A stretch of 59,763 bases of DNA from NCBI GenBank assembly GCA_947169185.1, contig CAMVOS010000013.1:1-59763 (forward strand), in the 5' to 3' direction. The notes beneath the pieces were generated by a model, which worked only from the letters and a program-made list of their open reading frames with translations, was not told the origin of the DNA and ran no database searches. The position numbers and the translations under genes are program-made. The DNA comes from an uncultured Prevotella sp. Its GTDB lineage: Bacteria > Bacteroidota > Bacteroidia > Bacteroidales > Bacteroidaceae. Shown here one piece after another: positions 23,560 to 32,312 of this stretch. Every line of letters starts with the position of its first letter. The first letter of the stretch is position 1.

Positions 23560-25872
23560 ATGAAGAAAATGTATTTGATGAAAGGCATGGCCGTATTGGC
23601 TATGGGCCTCGTTGCTGCTAGTTGCAACAAGATGGAATTCGACCAGGACGCCTATCAGAGGGCAAAGGAACAGGAGTCGAAAGAAAGCTTCATGAACAAC
23701 GTTATGGCTGGTAAGAGCATTGACCCCGACCAGACGTGGAAGACAACCGAAGCCGAGAAGGTTACTGTAACTTCTCAGCTCAGTGGTACACTAAAGATTT
23801 ATACTGCTAATCCTCATGGTAATGTGGCAGCTGCCCTGCTAACTCAGACTATTGAGGCTGGTAGCTATGAGTTCACAGTCACTAAGCCACAGGATGCTGA
23901 GCAACTATATGCTAAGTTGACGTTGGATAATGGTTCTATTCGTGTTGTTCAGGTAAATAATGGTGCGGTATCATTCGATGCTCCAGGTACTATGGCCAAT
24001 GCCCCAAGACGTGCTCAAAAGAAGTATGACAAGGATTTCCCTGATGCTCCAGATGCGAGCAGCTACAAATCTTCGAAAGATCCTAATGCTACAACTAAGT
24101 TAACGGGATATTTAAAGTCTGCTAATCCTGTGTATATTGATGAAACAGCAAGTGATTATGGTGATTTACAAATAGATCCGGATTGGGTTGATGGTGACAA
24201 TGTTTATGCCGATCTTTACGTGGTTAAGAATAGTTCTACTGGTATTTGTGCACCCAAAAAGTTGTATATTTCTTCACGCTATCAGGATTGGAGTCATGGC
24301 GGAGCTGTCTATCCTGAGAACAAGCGTCCTCATTTATATATATGTAGTGGCGCTACTCTTAAGTTGACTTCTTACGATAGCGGTAACATGCAAGCAGGTC
24401 TTGTTGTTTATATTGCGAATGGTGGAACTTTGGAGTGCGACGGCGAACTTAAGTTAAACAGCTTCACAATATATAATAACGGTACTATTAAGGCTCCTGT
24501 GATTTCTGCAAATGGCACGGGTGTCCTCTATAACCAAAATAAAGTTGAGGTCGCAGGTGATTTAACTGTCACTAATGCATCATCATATCTTGTAAATGAA
24601 GGTGTTATCGAAGTTGGAGGTAATTATGGTAGCCAAGGTAGTGGTAGTTTCTGGAATGTATCCGGTTCTACGATGACCGTCACAGGTAATACTATCGTCA
24701 ACAGTAATTGTAACGGTTGGATTAACGAAGGTGTGTATTCTACTGGTGGCAACTTTGAGTACACAGCTGGAAGCGTAGATGTATGGAATAACTGTAAACT
24801 GACTGTTGGTGGCCAGTTCTATATGGTGCTTGGTGCTTCACCTGCTAATGGCTTCTCAATGGAGAGTGGTGCTAGTGTAGTAGCCGAGACTGCCTATATT
24901 GGTGCATGTACACGAATCAATATGGGAGGTAATAGTCTGTTCAAGGTTAATGGTACTATGACCATGAATAATACCAACCACGCAATTGCTAATGGTACGG
25001 AAGGATTCTTTGGTCCTACAACTGGTGATGAATATGCTGTTATTCAGGCCGAAAACATCGTAAGAGGTGCTGCTGGCGATAATAATGCTCGTTATGTGGC
25101 ATACGTTGGTAATGTCTATGTGGCAGCTGACTCTCACTTTGCAGAAGGTCCTTCAGGTCAAGATGTTGACAAGGATTACTACCTATTTGGCAATGCTAAG
25201 ATATATAATGGTCAAAACGCTGCTCCTTACACAGTTCCAGCTAACGGCAGATGTAATGCGGGCTACAATGGTGGCGGTGGCGGTGGCAATGAAGAGCCAA
25301 CCATGTACTATTACTATGCTTTCGAGGATCTCGGTGCTATTGGCGACTTTGACTTCAACGATGTAGTGCTTCGTCTGGCTGCTCCTAATAATGGTCAGTC
25401 TACCGTACAATTGGTTGCTGCTGGTGGTACGCTGCCCGTACAGGTAATTTATAAAGGCAACAATGTCGGTGAAGAAGTTCACAAAGAGTTTGATGTTGAT
25501 ACCAAGACCATGGTAAATACAGGTTCTGGTGAAAAGAAGGATTTTGTAGACCTTGGAACTGTAAATATTGCTTCAGATGCTAGGATGGACGCTCTGCCAT
25601 TTGGTATCAAGGTTACTGGTAACAATGGTGAAACTGTTACGGTGACTAATGAGGTAGACCATACAGGTACTGCTCCTCTGATGATTGTTGTAGCAGGCTA
25701 CTCTGCTGAACTTGAGGGCATTGACAAAGCAGATATCGGTAAGTGGTTCTGGGCTCGTGAGCGCGTCAATATCAGTACTGCATACAGCCAATTTGGTGCT
25801 TGGGGTGCTGATGTGAAGAACAACAAGAACTGGTACTATTACTTTACTGAGGGTAAGGTATGGAAATACTAA
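23560..25872 (+). CDS. LruC/DUF4842-domain lipoprotein with repetitive beta region
   Basis: 770 residues. Lipobox AASCNKM (Cys near 22). N-terminal module with FDQDAYQRAKEQESKESF ... IDPDQTW, then a beta-strand domain; residues about 155-560 are Asn/Gly/Ser/Thr-rich strands with repeating motifs (NEGVIEVGGNYG, NEGVYSTGGNFEY) that look like a solenoid or beta-helix; the C-terminal LruC domain carries YAFEDLGAIGDFDFNDVV (DFDFND at about 596-601, possible Ca site). Surface lipoprotein of unknown role. The central part is AT-richer than the flanks. Convergent with a shorter relative (25960-27228) that has the same N-terminal and LruC modules but no solenoid, so the two look like paralogs. Confidence 0.85.
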   Translation: MKKMYLMKGMAVLAMGLVAASCNKMEFDQDAYQRAKEQESKESFMNNVMAGKSIDPDQTWKTTEAEKVTVTSQLSGTLKIYTANPHGNVAAALLTQTIEAGSYEFTVTKPQDAEQLYAKLTLDNGSIRVVQVNNGAVSFDAPGTMANAPRRAQKKYDKDFPDAPDASSYKSSKDPNATTKLTGYLKSANPVYIDETASDYGDLQIDPDWVDGDNVYADLYVVKNSSTGICAPKKLYISSRYQDWSHGGAVYPENKRPHLYICSGATLKLTSYDSGNMQAGLVVYIANGGTLECDGELKLNSFTIYNNGTIKAPVISANGTGVLYNQNKVEVAGDLTVTNASSYLVNEGVIEVGGNYGSQGSGSFWNVSGSTMTVTGNTIVNSNCNGWINEGVYSTGGNFEYTAGSVDVWNNCKLTVGGQFYMVLGASPANGFSMESGASVVAETAYIGACTRINMGGNSLFKVNGTMTMNNTNHAIANGTEGFFGPTTGDEYAVIQAENIVRGAAGDNNARYVAYVGNVYVAADSHFAEGPSGQDVDKDYYLFGNAKIYNGQNAAPYTVPANGRCNAGYNGGGGGGNEEPTMYYYYAFEDLGAIGDFDFNDVVLRLAAPNNGQSTVQLVAAGGTLPVQVIYKGNNVGEEVHKEFDVDTKTMVNTGSGEKKDFVDLGTVNIASDARMDALPFGIKVTGNNGETVTVTNEVDHTGTAPLMIVVAGYSAELEGIDKADIGKWFWARERVNISTAYSQFGAWGADVKNNKNWYYYFTEGKVWKY

Positions 25873-25905
25873 AGTAAACACATCAAATACATTATATTTT
25901 TATAC

Positions 25906-25940
25906 GAAGGGAGCGTCCATGTGAAATGGGCGCTCCCTTC
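25906..25940. terminator. Bidirectional terminator between the two LruC genes
   Basis: 15-bp stem with one G.U pair, arms 25906-25920 (GAAGGGAGCGTCCAT) and 25926-25940, loop of 5 nt, followed by ACTTTTCT on the plus side. Confidence 0.85.
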
Positions 25941-25959
25941 AACTTTTCTCTAATCTCCT

Positions 25960-27228
25960 TTAGTAGACTGACGTGATTGTGGGATACAGATACCAGTCGC
26001 GAGCGGTGGTACGTTTAGCAGCCCAACTACCAAAGGCATGATCGTTTTCACGATAAGCGCCTGTGGTAAGACCACCCTTCTTCGTACCAATGATGACACC
26101 TTCTAATGGCCAGCGGAAGTCACCTGTGGGAACGCATAAGGCCCACGTCATGTTGCCACTATCCTGGGTGACACCTTCGAACAGAATATTGGAATGTTTA
26201 TAGCTGTAAGTATGCGTTTCCCACTTGCCACTATTATAGTAAGTCACAATAAAAGGATCGATATTCAATAGAGAGAAATTGTTAAGTAACGCAGTAGCAC
26301 TCTCTTTAAAGGTAATAACGTAGGTCTTCGTTGTTGGGTTAATCTGGCGTGTTGACTCGCTATAGGTCTCAGTAACATTAACCTTATAATTAATAAGTGC
26401 ACCGACGTCATCAGTCTGATTGTGAACCATAACCCACGAAGCATTCTCGAACAAACGGATTACTGCTTCACCATTCCGTCCTTTTTGAAATGTTGCCTCA
26501 TTATCCATCAGATAGCGACGTGCAGGATAGCCCTCATCCCACATCTTGCCATCTTGTTCCACTACACTTTCAATATCGGAATACTTGTAGTTGAGAATAT
26601 TGATAGCGGCACCTATTAGTTTGTCTGCACCAGTAGCAGCCATAGATACATTCAGTTTTCTCTGATTCGTTTGATCGCCAGACTGTAAAGAAATGCGCAG
26701 TACACAGTCGTTGAAGTCGTAATCGCCAGGCTCAGGATAGTTTTCCTCAAAGCAATAGGTAAAGGTTTGGTATCCTAGCGTGTTTTGGGGCTTCGCGACA
26801 CTGGTGGCATCGGCCATTGACACACGTGAGTCACTGGAAGTAAACGATTTGATGAGCAGCGAACCGGCAGTCAGCTCAAGAGCGGCATAGAAAGTGCTCT
26901 GAATTTCTGGAGCAGCAAATACTAACACATTAGTGCCAACAGAAAACTTGCTTGTTTCTGCCATGATGGTAGCTGAGTGATTGGTGGTAGGATCATCTGT
27001 CAGCACCATTAGGCGACGGGCATCCTTAGCAGAGGAAGGTACAGTAATTGTAGCCACACGACGTGTGGTGAGGTCCCATTGTTGCTGATCGTCAACAGGG
27101 TCGATAGGAAACTCTTTTGTGAGGATTTCCTTGTAGAGGTCTGGATCAAACATATCTTTCTTGCACGACGTAGTGCTGAATAGCAACAAAGTCGACAATG
27201 CAGCAACGGTTATATACTTTTTTTTCAT
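25960..27228 (-). CDS. LruC-domain lipoprotein, short form
   Basis: 422 residues from the ATG at 27228 (8 codons inside the longest ORF; MKKKYI starts a proper type II signal peptide, lipobox STTSCKK). N-terminal KDMFDPDLYKEILTKEFPID parallels MEFDQDAYQRAKEQE of the convergent long form. LruC core: YCFEENYPEPGDYDFNDCV, with DYDFND at about 169-174. C-terminal half is a beta domain. Unknown function; such domains occur in Bacteroidetes surface proteins. Own promoter at 27263-27270. Confidence 0.82.
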   Translation of the reverse strand: MKKKYITVAALSTLLLFSTTSCKKDMFDPDLYKEILTKEFPIDPVDDQQQWDLTTRRVATITVPSSAKDARRLMVLTDDPTTNHSATIMAETSKFSVGTNVLVFAAPEIQSTFYAALELTAGSLLIKSFTSSDSRVSMADATSVAKPQNTLGYQTFTYCFEENYPEPGDYDFNDCVLRISLQSGDQTNQRKLNVSMAATGADKLIGAAINILNYKYSDIESVVEQDGKMWDEGYPARRYLMDNEATFQKGRNGEAVIRLFENASWVMVHNQTDDVGALINYKVNVTETYSESTRQINPTTKTYVITFKESATALLNNFSLLNIDPFIVTYYNSGKWETHTYSYKHSNILFEGVTQDSGNMTWALCVPTGDFRWPLEGVIIGTKKGGLTTGAYRENDHAFGSWAAKRTTARDWYLYPTITSVY

Positions 27229-27262
27229 AATCTGAACAACTGATATACTCAATATGATGAGG

Positions 27263-27270
27263 CAAAAATA
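27263..27270 (-). promoter_or_regulatory. -7 box, short LruC gene
   Basis: Minus-strand TATTTTTG, about 35 nt before the chosen ATG (27228). No convincing -33. Confidence 0.5.
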
Positions 27271-27369
27271 CTAAAACTCTATGGAATTACGCATCCTCTT
27301 GAGTTTCGTTTAATTATTTTTAACTCAACATTCGTTTGCTTTGCTTGCTCTTGTTAAGAGGAAAATAAT

Positions 27370-27377
27370 TACCTTTG
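27370..27377 (+). promoter_or_regulatory. -7 box almost on the start codon of the SpmAB-like gene
   Basis: TACCTTTG; TTG/TTTG elements about 22-30 nt upstream. The ATG (27387) begins 9 nt after the box, so the leader would be about 6 nt. Confidence 0.65.
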
Positions 27378-27386
27378 CATCTAATT

Positions 27387-28619
27387 ATGGTACTAAATTA
27401 TATTTGGATAGGATTCTTCCTAATAGCTTTTGTCATCGCAGTATTTAAACTGTTGGTGTTTGGCGACTACGATGTATTTCCTGCAATGATGGATTCGACG
27501 TTCTCGTCGTCGAAGACGGCGTTTGAAATTTCACTTGGCTTGACAGGTGTGCTGTCGCTTTGGCTTGGCGTGATGAAAGTCGGTGAGAAGGGTGGTGTCG
27601 TCAACGTTTTGGCTAAGTTGTTGTCGCCCGTATTCTGCAAGTTGTTCCCTGACATACCCAAGGGGCACCCTGTCACAGGCAGCATATTCATGAATATTGC
27701 CGCCAACATGCTGGGACTCGACAATGCCGCCACGCCGTTAGGTCTAAAAGCGATGGAACAAATGCAGGAGCTGAATCAGAAGAAGGATACGGCATCGAAT
27801 CCGATGATTATGTTCCTGGTACTGAACACCAGTGGACTGACGCTGATACCCGTTTCCATTATGGTCTATCGTGCACAGATGGGTGCTGCACAGCCTACGG
27901 ACATCTTCATACCCATCCTGTTGGCAACCTTCTTCTCGACCATTGCCGGTATCTTGGTCACATCGTTCTATCAGCGCATCAATCTGCTGAACCGTGTCAT
28001 GCTGTTGACGCTGGGTGGCGCTTGTGCCGTCGTGGCAGGCATCATATGGGGCTTTGCCCAAATGCCTCCTGAGATGATGAACCGTGTGAGTACCACCGTG
28101 GCTAACATCCTGCTGATGAGCATCATTGTAGGCTTTATTGCCGCAGGTGTCAGGAAGAAGGTCAATGTCTATGACGCATTTATCGAAGGTGCCAAGGACG
28201 GCTTCCAAACGGCTGTGCGCATCATTCCATATCTCGTCGCTATCTTGGTGGCCATCGGTGTGTTCCGTGCCTCAGGGGCTATGGATATGGTGATTGGTGG
28301 TTTGCGGTGGTGTGTAGAACTCACTGGTGCCAATGCTCAATGGGTAGATGCCATGCCGACAGCCCTGATGAAACCACTGAGTGGTAGTGGTGCCCGTGGT
28401 ATGATGGTTGATGCTATGACGACATACGGTGCCGATTCTTTCGTGGGTCGTCTGTCGTGCGTGTTCCAGGGCTCTACTGATACCACCTTCTACATTTTAG
28501 CTGTATATTTTGGTTCGGTAGGCATCAAGAACACCCGCCATGCCGTAAACTGTGGTTTGCTGGCCGACTTGGCAGGCATCATTTCAGCAATCTTTATTTG
28601 TTACTTATTCTTTGGATAA
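27387..28619 (+). CDS. Fused SpmA-SpmB-like nucleoside-recognition (Gate) membrane protein
   Basis: 410 residues. Two tandem Gate domains: the N-terminal half resembles spore maturation protein A (SIFMNIAANMLGLDNAATPLG is the signature), the C-terminal half SpmB (GAMDMVIGGLR, MKPLSGSGARGMM, FQGSTDTTFYI). About ten membrane segments. In Bacteroidetes the two halves are commonly fused; no sporulation is implied and the transported compound is unknown. TTG at 27375 overlaps the -7 box and is rejected as a start. Three nt before the flippase gene. Confidence 0.88.
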   Translation: MVLNYIWIGFFLIAFVIAVFKLLVFGDYDVFPAMMDSTFSSSKTAFEISLGLTGVLSLWLGVMKVGEKGGVVNVLAKLLSPVFCKLFPDIPKGHPVTGSIFMNIAANMLGLDNAATPLGLKAMEQMQELNQKKDTASNPMIMFLVLNTSGLTLIPVSIMVYRAQMGAAQPTDIFIPILLATFFSTIAGILVTSFYQRINLLNRVMLLTLGGACAVVAGIIWGFAQMPPEMMNRVSTTVANILLMSIIVGFIAAGVRKKVNVYDAFIEGAKDGFQTAVRIIPYLVAILVAIGVFRASGAMDMVIGGLRWCVELTGANAQWVDAMPTALMKPLSGSGARGMMVDAMTTYGADSFVGRLSCVFQGSTDTTFYILAVYFGSVGIKNTRHAVNCGLLADLAGIISAIFICYLFFG

Positions 28620-28622
28620 ACT

Positions 28623-30074
28623 ATGGCAAACTTAAAAGGACTGATGAAGGATACAGCCATTTATGGGCTATCGAGTATCGTAGGCAGATTCCTGAACTAT
28701 CTGCTGGTACCACTCTATACGCACTACATGCCCAAAGCTTCGGGCGACTATGGTGTCAGTACCAACGTCTATGCCTATGTGGCACTGATACTGGTGTTGC
28801 TGACCTTTGGCATGGAGACCACACTGTTCCGCTTTGCCAACGATGAGAAGAACAAACCCGAAACCGTTTTTTCAACGGTCATGGCTGTAGTGGGTTCCTT
28901 GACTGCAGTGTTCCTGCTGTTTGTCTTTGGTTTCATGGGGCCTATCAGCGAAGTCTTAGGTTATACTGAACATCCCGAATACCTGCAGATGATGGCTGTT
29001 GTGGTAGCAATGGATGCCCTGCAAGCCATCCCCTTCAGCTATCTGCGATATCAAAAGCGTGCCATTCGCTTTGCCTCGCTGAAGTTGCTGTTTATTGCCT
29101 TGAACATCGGACTTAACGTATTCTACTTTGTTGTGTTGGGCAAAACATCGGTCTATTACGTGTTCTTTATCAATCTGCTTTGCACGGGTTTCATTTCGTT
29201 GCTGTTTATTCCCGATTTACTGAAAATACATTGGCACTATGACGGACAACTGCTTAAGCGTATGTTCAGCTATTCGTGGCCAATCCTTATCCTGGGTATT
29301 GCCGGTATCTTGAATCAGGTGGCCGATAAGATTATCTTCCCGTTAGTTTATCCTGATCAGTCGCAAGCCAATGTGGAGTTAGGTATTTATGGCTCCTGTG
29401 TAAAAATTGCCATGATTATGGCGATGATTACGCAGGCCTTCCGCTATGCTTACGAACCTATCGTGTTTGCCAAGAGCAAGGATGCGGACAAGACAGAATA
29501 CTATGCCTCGGCCATGAAGTACTTCCTGATCTTTACGCTCCTGGCATTCCTTTGTGTGGTAGGCTGGATGCCCCTGTTGCAATATATCATTGGTAAGGAG
29601 TATCGCGAAGGATTGGGCGTGGTGCCCATTGTGATGGCTGCCGAAATTATGATGGGTGTCTACTTCAATCTGTCGTTCTGGTATAAGCTCATCGACAAGA
29701 CCATCTATGGTGCGTGGTTCTCGCTGGCAGGCTGCTTGGTGTTGTTTGCTGTCAACATCATCTTTATTCCCAAGTATAGCTATTGGGCCTGTGCTTGGGG
29801 TGGCGTAGCCGGCTATGGCACGGCCATGCTACTGAGCTACATCGTTGGACAGAAGAAAAACCCTATTCCTTATCCCATGAAGGATCTTGCTCTGTATGTG
29901 GCAATCACTGTCACACTCACCATAGCGATTTCCTGTTTCCCAGCCTACGACTTTGGAACAGTAGCCAATCTGGCGTTCAATACCCTGTGTATCCTCATCT
30001 TTGTGACATACATCATCAAGCGCGACCTACCCCTGGGTAGTCTCCCCGTTATTGGAAAATATTTTAAAAAGTAA
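28623..30074 (+). CDS. Polysaccharide/oligosaccharide flippase (Wzx/MATE-like)
   Basis: 483 residues, about 14 membrane segments. MOP-superfamily flippase of the polysaccharide-biosynthesis protein class, thought to flip lipid-linked sugars across the inner membrane. Recognisable by DTAIYGLSSIVGRFLNYLLVPLYT at the N terminus and the middle repeat SWPILILGIAGILNQVADKIIF. Starts three bases after the SpmAB-like stop, so the two genes are translated together; ends 6 nt before the S46 peptidase gene. No glycosyltransferases nearby, hence its substrate is not suggested by context. Confidence 0.86.
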   Translation: MANLKGLMKDTAIYGLSSIVGRFLNYLLVPLYTHYMPKASGDYGVSTNVYAYVALILVLLTFGMETTLFRFANDEKNKPETVFSTVMAVVGSLTAVFLLFVFGFMGPISEVLGYTEHPEYLQMMAVVVAMDALQAIPFSYLRYQKRAIRFASLKLLFIALNIGLNVFYFVVLGKTSVYYVFFINLLCTGFISLLFIPDLLKIHWHYDGQLLKRMFSYSWPILILGIAGILNQVADKIIFPLVYPDQSQANVELGIYGSCVKIAMIMAMITQAFRYAYEPIVFAKSKDADKTEYYASAMKYFLIFTLLAFLCVVGWMPLLQYIIGKEYREGLGVVPIVMAAEIMMGVYFNLSFWYKLIDKTIYGAWFSLAGCLVLFAVNIIFIPKYSYWACAWGGVAGYGTAMLLSYIVGQKKNPIPYPMKDLALYVAITVTLTIAISCFPAYDFGTVANLAFNTLCILIFVTYIIKRDLPLGSLPVIGKYFKK

Positions 30075-30080
30075 TATACA

Positions 30081-32195
30081 ATGAAAAAGATCTTATTATC
30101 ACTAATGTGTCTGTGCTCTTTGGGAGCTCATGCTGATGAAGGCATGTGGACACTCTACAACCTACCAGATGCCATCTACGAGCAGATGAAGCAATATGGC
30201 TTCCAACTGTCAAAGGAACAACTGTATCAGACCAACGATGCCGTTAAGAATGCGGTAGTCAACTTCGGTGGGTACTGCTCAGGCGTTGTGGTATCGCCCG
30301 ACGGACTCGTTTTCACCAATCATCACTGTGGCTTCGACGCCATCCGTCAGCACTCTACCGTAGAACACGATTATATGCTCAACGGATTCTACGCTAAGAG
30401 TTTTGAAGAGGAACTGCCTAATGAAGACCTCTTCGTCAGCTTTATGATTGAGCAGAAGGACGTAACCGACGAACTGAACCGTCTGGGTATGGACAAACTG
30501 AAACTCAAGGATGTGGAAGAATTTGTCGATTCCATCGAGAATGTCTGGCAGAAAGACATCCGCCAGAAGGACTCTACGTTGCGTGTCGAAGTAAAGCCCT
30601 TCTATGAAGGCAACAAATACTATATGACCACCTATCGCGACTTCAATGATGTCCGCCTGGTGTTCACCGTGCCCAAGTCTATGGGTAAGTATGGTGGCGA
30701 AACAGACAACTGGATGTGGCCTCGTCAGACGTGTGACTACTCTGTGTTCCGCATCTATGCTGACCCCAAGACCAATGGTCCTGCGGAATATTCCAAAGAC
30801 AACGTGCCCTATCATCCCAAATCGTGGGCACCCGTGTCGCTGCAGGGCTACAAGCCTGGCGACTTCTGTATGATTATGGGTTACCCTGGTTCTACCAGCC
30901 GCTATCTGTCAAGCTATGGTATCCAGGAGCGTCGCGATGCCATCAATACGCCCCGTGTGCAGGTTCGCGAAGTGAAACAGGAGGTGATGTTGCGTCACAT
31001 GCGTGCCTCTGAGGCTGTGCGTATTATGTACGAGTCGAAGTATGCTGGTTCCAGCAATTATTGGAAGAACTCTATCGGTATGAATAAGTGTATCGACAGC
31101 ATCGGACTGGTTGGACAGAAGCAACTGTTTGAGGCCAAGATCCGTCAGTGGCAGGATACGACGGGTTACCTGAAGGGGCAGCTTGACTTCGACAAATTGG
31201 CTGATCTCTATCAAAAGCGCATGAAGCTGACCCGCTTGCGCACTCTGTTCAGGGAAACCTTCTTTACATTCGACGACGAGGTGACGTCGCGTGCCTGGCG
31301 CAGCAGCTGGGGCATGAAGGTCAACGGTCCGGAGAATAAGCCCAAGAAACAGTATTACCTATTTGATGACAATAGCAAAAAGTGGGACGAGGCAACCGAC
31401 TGCGAGCTTCTTGCCACGCTGATTCGCAACTATCGTCAGCAGGTCGATAGCGAATATCTCCCAGACATTTACCAGACCATCGACCAGCAGTTCCACGGCG
31501 ACTATGCGGCTTACGTCAAGGCACTATATAAGAAGTCGGTGTTGATGAAGAGTGGCAAGCCCATCTATTTCAACAAGAAGAGCTATAACAAGGACTTAGG
31601 TGTTAAATATGGTCTCTCTATCAGTGAAATTTTGGCTAAGATTAATGCAGACCGCCGACAGTTAAGTTACGACATTGCAGAGCAGGAAAAACTGCTGTGC
31701 AACGCTGTGCTACGCATGGAGATGGATATGCCCAACTATTCGGATGCCAACTTTACCATGCGCATGACGTATGGACAGATTGGTGAGTATACATTAGGCG
31801 GACGCCCCTCAGGTTATTACACCACAGCCCGTTCGTTGTGGGAGAAGATGCAAAAGGCTGACGAGAATTTTGAGTACTTTGCTGAGCCCGTCATGCACGA
31901 GTTGATGTCACAGAAGGATTATGGCAAATACGCTGATCAGCTGACGGGTACCATGCAACTCTGCTTCCTCTCGAACAACGACATTACAGGTGGCAATTCC
32001 GGCTCGCCCATCTTCAATGGCAAGGGCGAACTCTTGGGCCTTGCTTTCGATGGCAATTGGGATAGTCTGGCCAGCGACATATTCTTCGATCGCCAACTGG
32101 CACGTACCATCAATGTCGATGTGCGTTTCATGCTCTACATGATGGATCGATGGGGTCATGCCGACCGTCTATTGCAGGAAATTAACGCGAAGTAA
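30081..32195 (+). CDS. S46 dipeptidyl-peptidase, DPP7-type
   Basis: 704 residues, signal peptide (MKKILLSLMCLCSLGAHA). S46 serine exopeptidase releasing dipeptides from peptide N-termini in the periplasm. Catalytic His in TNHHC (about 81-82) and Ser in GGNSGSP (S640). Eighteen residues beyond the Ser is a Gly (about 658, in FDGNWD); DPP11 enzymes have Arg there, DPP7 has Gly, so preference for hydrophobic rather than acidic P1 residues is inferred. Length is typical. Downstream of the flippase (6 nt), probably the same transcript from 27370. No terminator is obvious in the 117 bp before pnp. Confidence 0.92.
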   Translation: MKKILLSLMCLCSLGAHADEGMWTLYNLPDAIYEQMKQYGFQLSKEQLYQTNDAVKNAVVNFGGYCSGVVVSPDGLVFTNHHCGFDAIRQHSTVEHDYMLNGFYAKSFEEELPNEDLFVSFMIEQKDVTDELNRLGMDKLKLKDVEEFVDSIENVWQKDIRQKDSTLRVEVKPFYEGNKYYMTTYRDFNDVRLVFTVPKSMGKYGGETDNWMWPRQTCDYSVFRIYADPKTNGPAEYSKDNVPYHPKSWAPVSLQGYKPGDFCMIMGYPGSTSRYLSSYGIQERRDAINTPRVQVREVKQEVMLRHMRASEAVRIMYESKYAGSSNYWKNSIGMNKCIDSIGLVGQKQLFEAKIRQWQDTTGYLKGQLDFDKLADLYQKRMKLTRLRTLFRETFFTFDDEVTSRAWRSSWGMKVNGPENKPKKQYYLFDDNSKKWDEATDCELLATLIRNYRQQVDSEYLPDIYQTIDQQFHGDYAAYVKALYKKSVLMKSGKPIYFNKKSYNKDLGVKYGLSISEILAKINADRRQLSYDIAEQEKLLCNAVLRMEMDMPNYSDANFTMRMTYGQIGEYTLGGRPSGYYTTARSLWEKMQKADENFEYFAEPVMHELMSQKDYGKYADQLTGTMQLCFLSNNDITGGNSGSPIFNGKGELLGLAFDGNWDSLASDIFFDRQLARTINVDVRFMLYMMDRWGHADRLLQEINAK

Positions 32196-32247
32196 TTAAA
32201 AAACTATAATTATTAAAGGATTTTTCGTTTCTTTATATAATAATGTG

Positions 32248-32255
32248 TAACTTTG
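32248..32255 (+). promoter_or_regulatory. -7 box of pnp
   Basis: TAACTTTG, ATG at 32313. The leader has TTGCAA (32264-32269) and TTGCAA (32274-32279), each self-complementary to the other, giving a 6-bp hairpin with a 4-nt loop. Confidence 0.6.
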
Positions 32256-32312
32256 TGCCCAATTTGCAAACGATTGCAAGATTTTATATTTTTTAGCTGT
32301 TTTTTATACAAG

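Noticed and set aside
27361..27386. TTG start of the SpmAB-like gene (27375)
   Set aside because: It overlaps the TACCTTTG box.
32253..32312. Upstream start for pnp
   Set aside because: Overlaps the -7 box and has no family similarity; PNPase begins at 32313.
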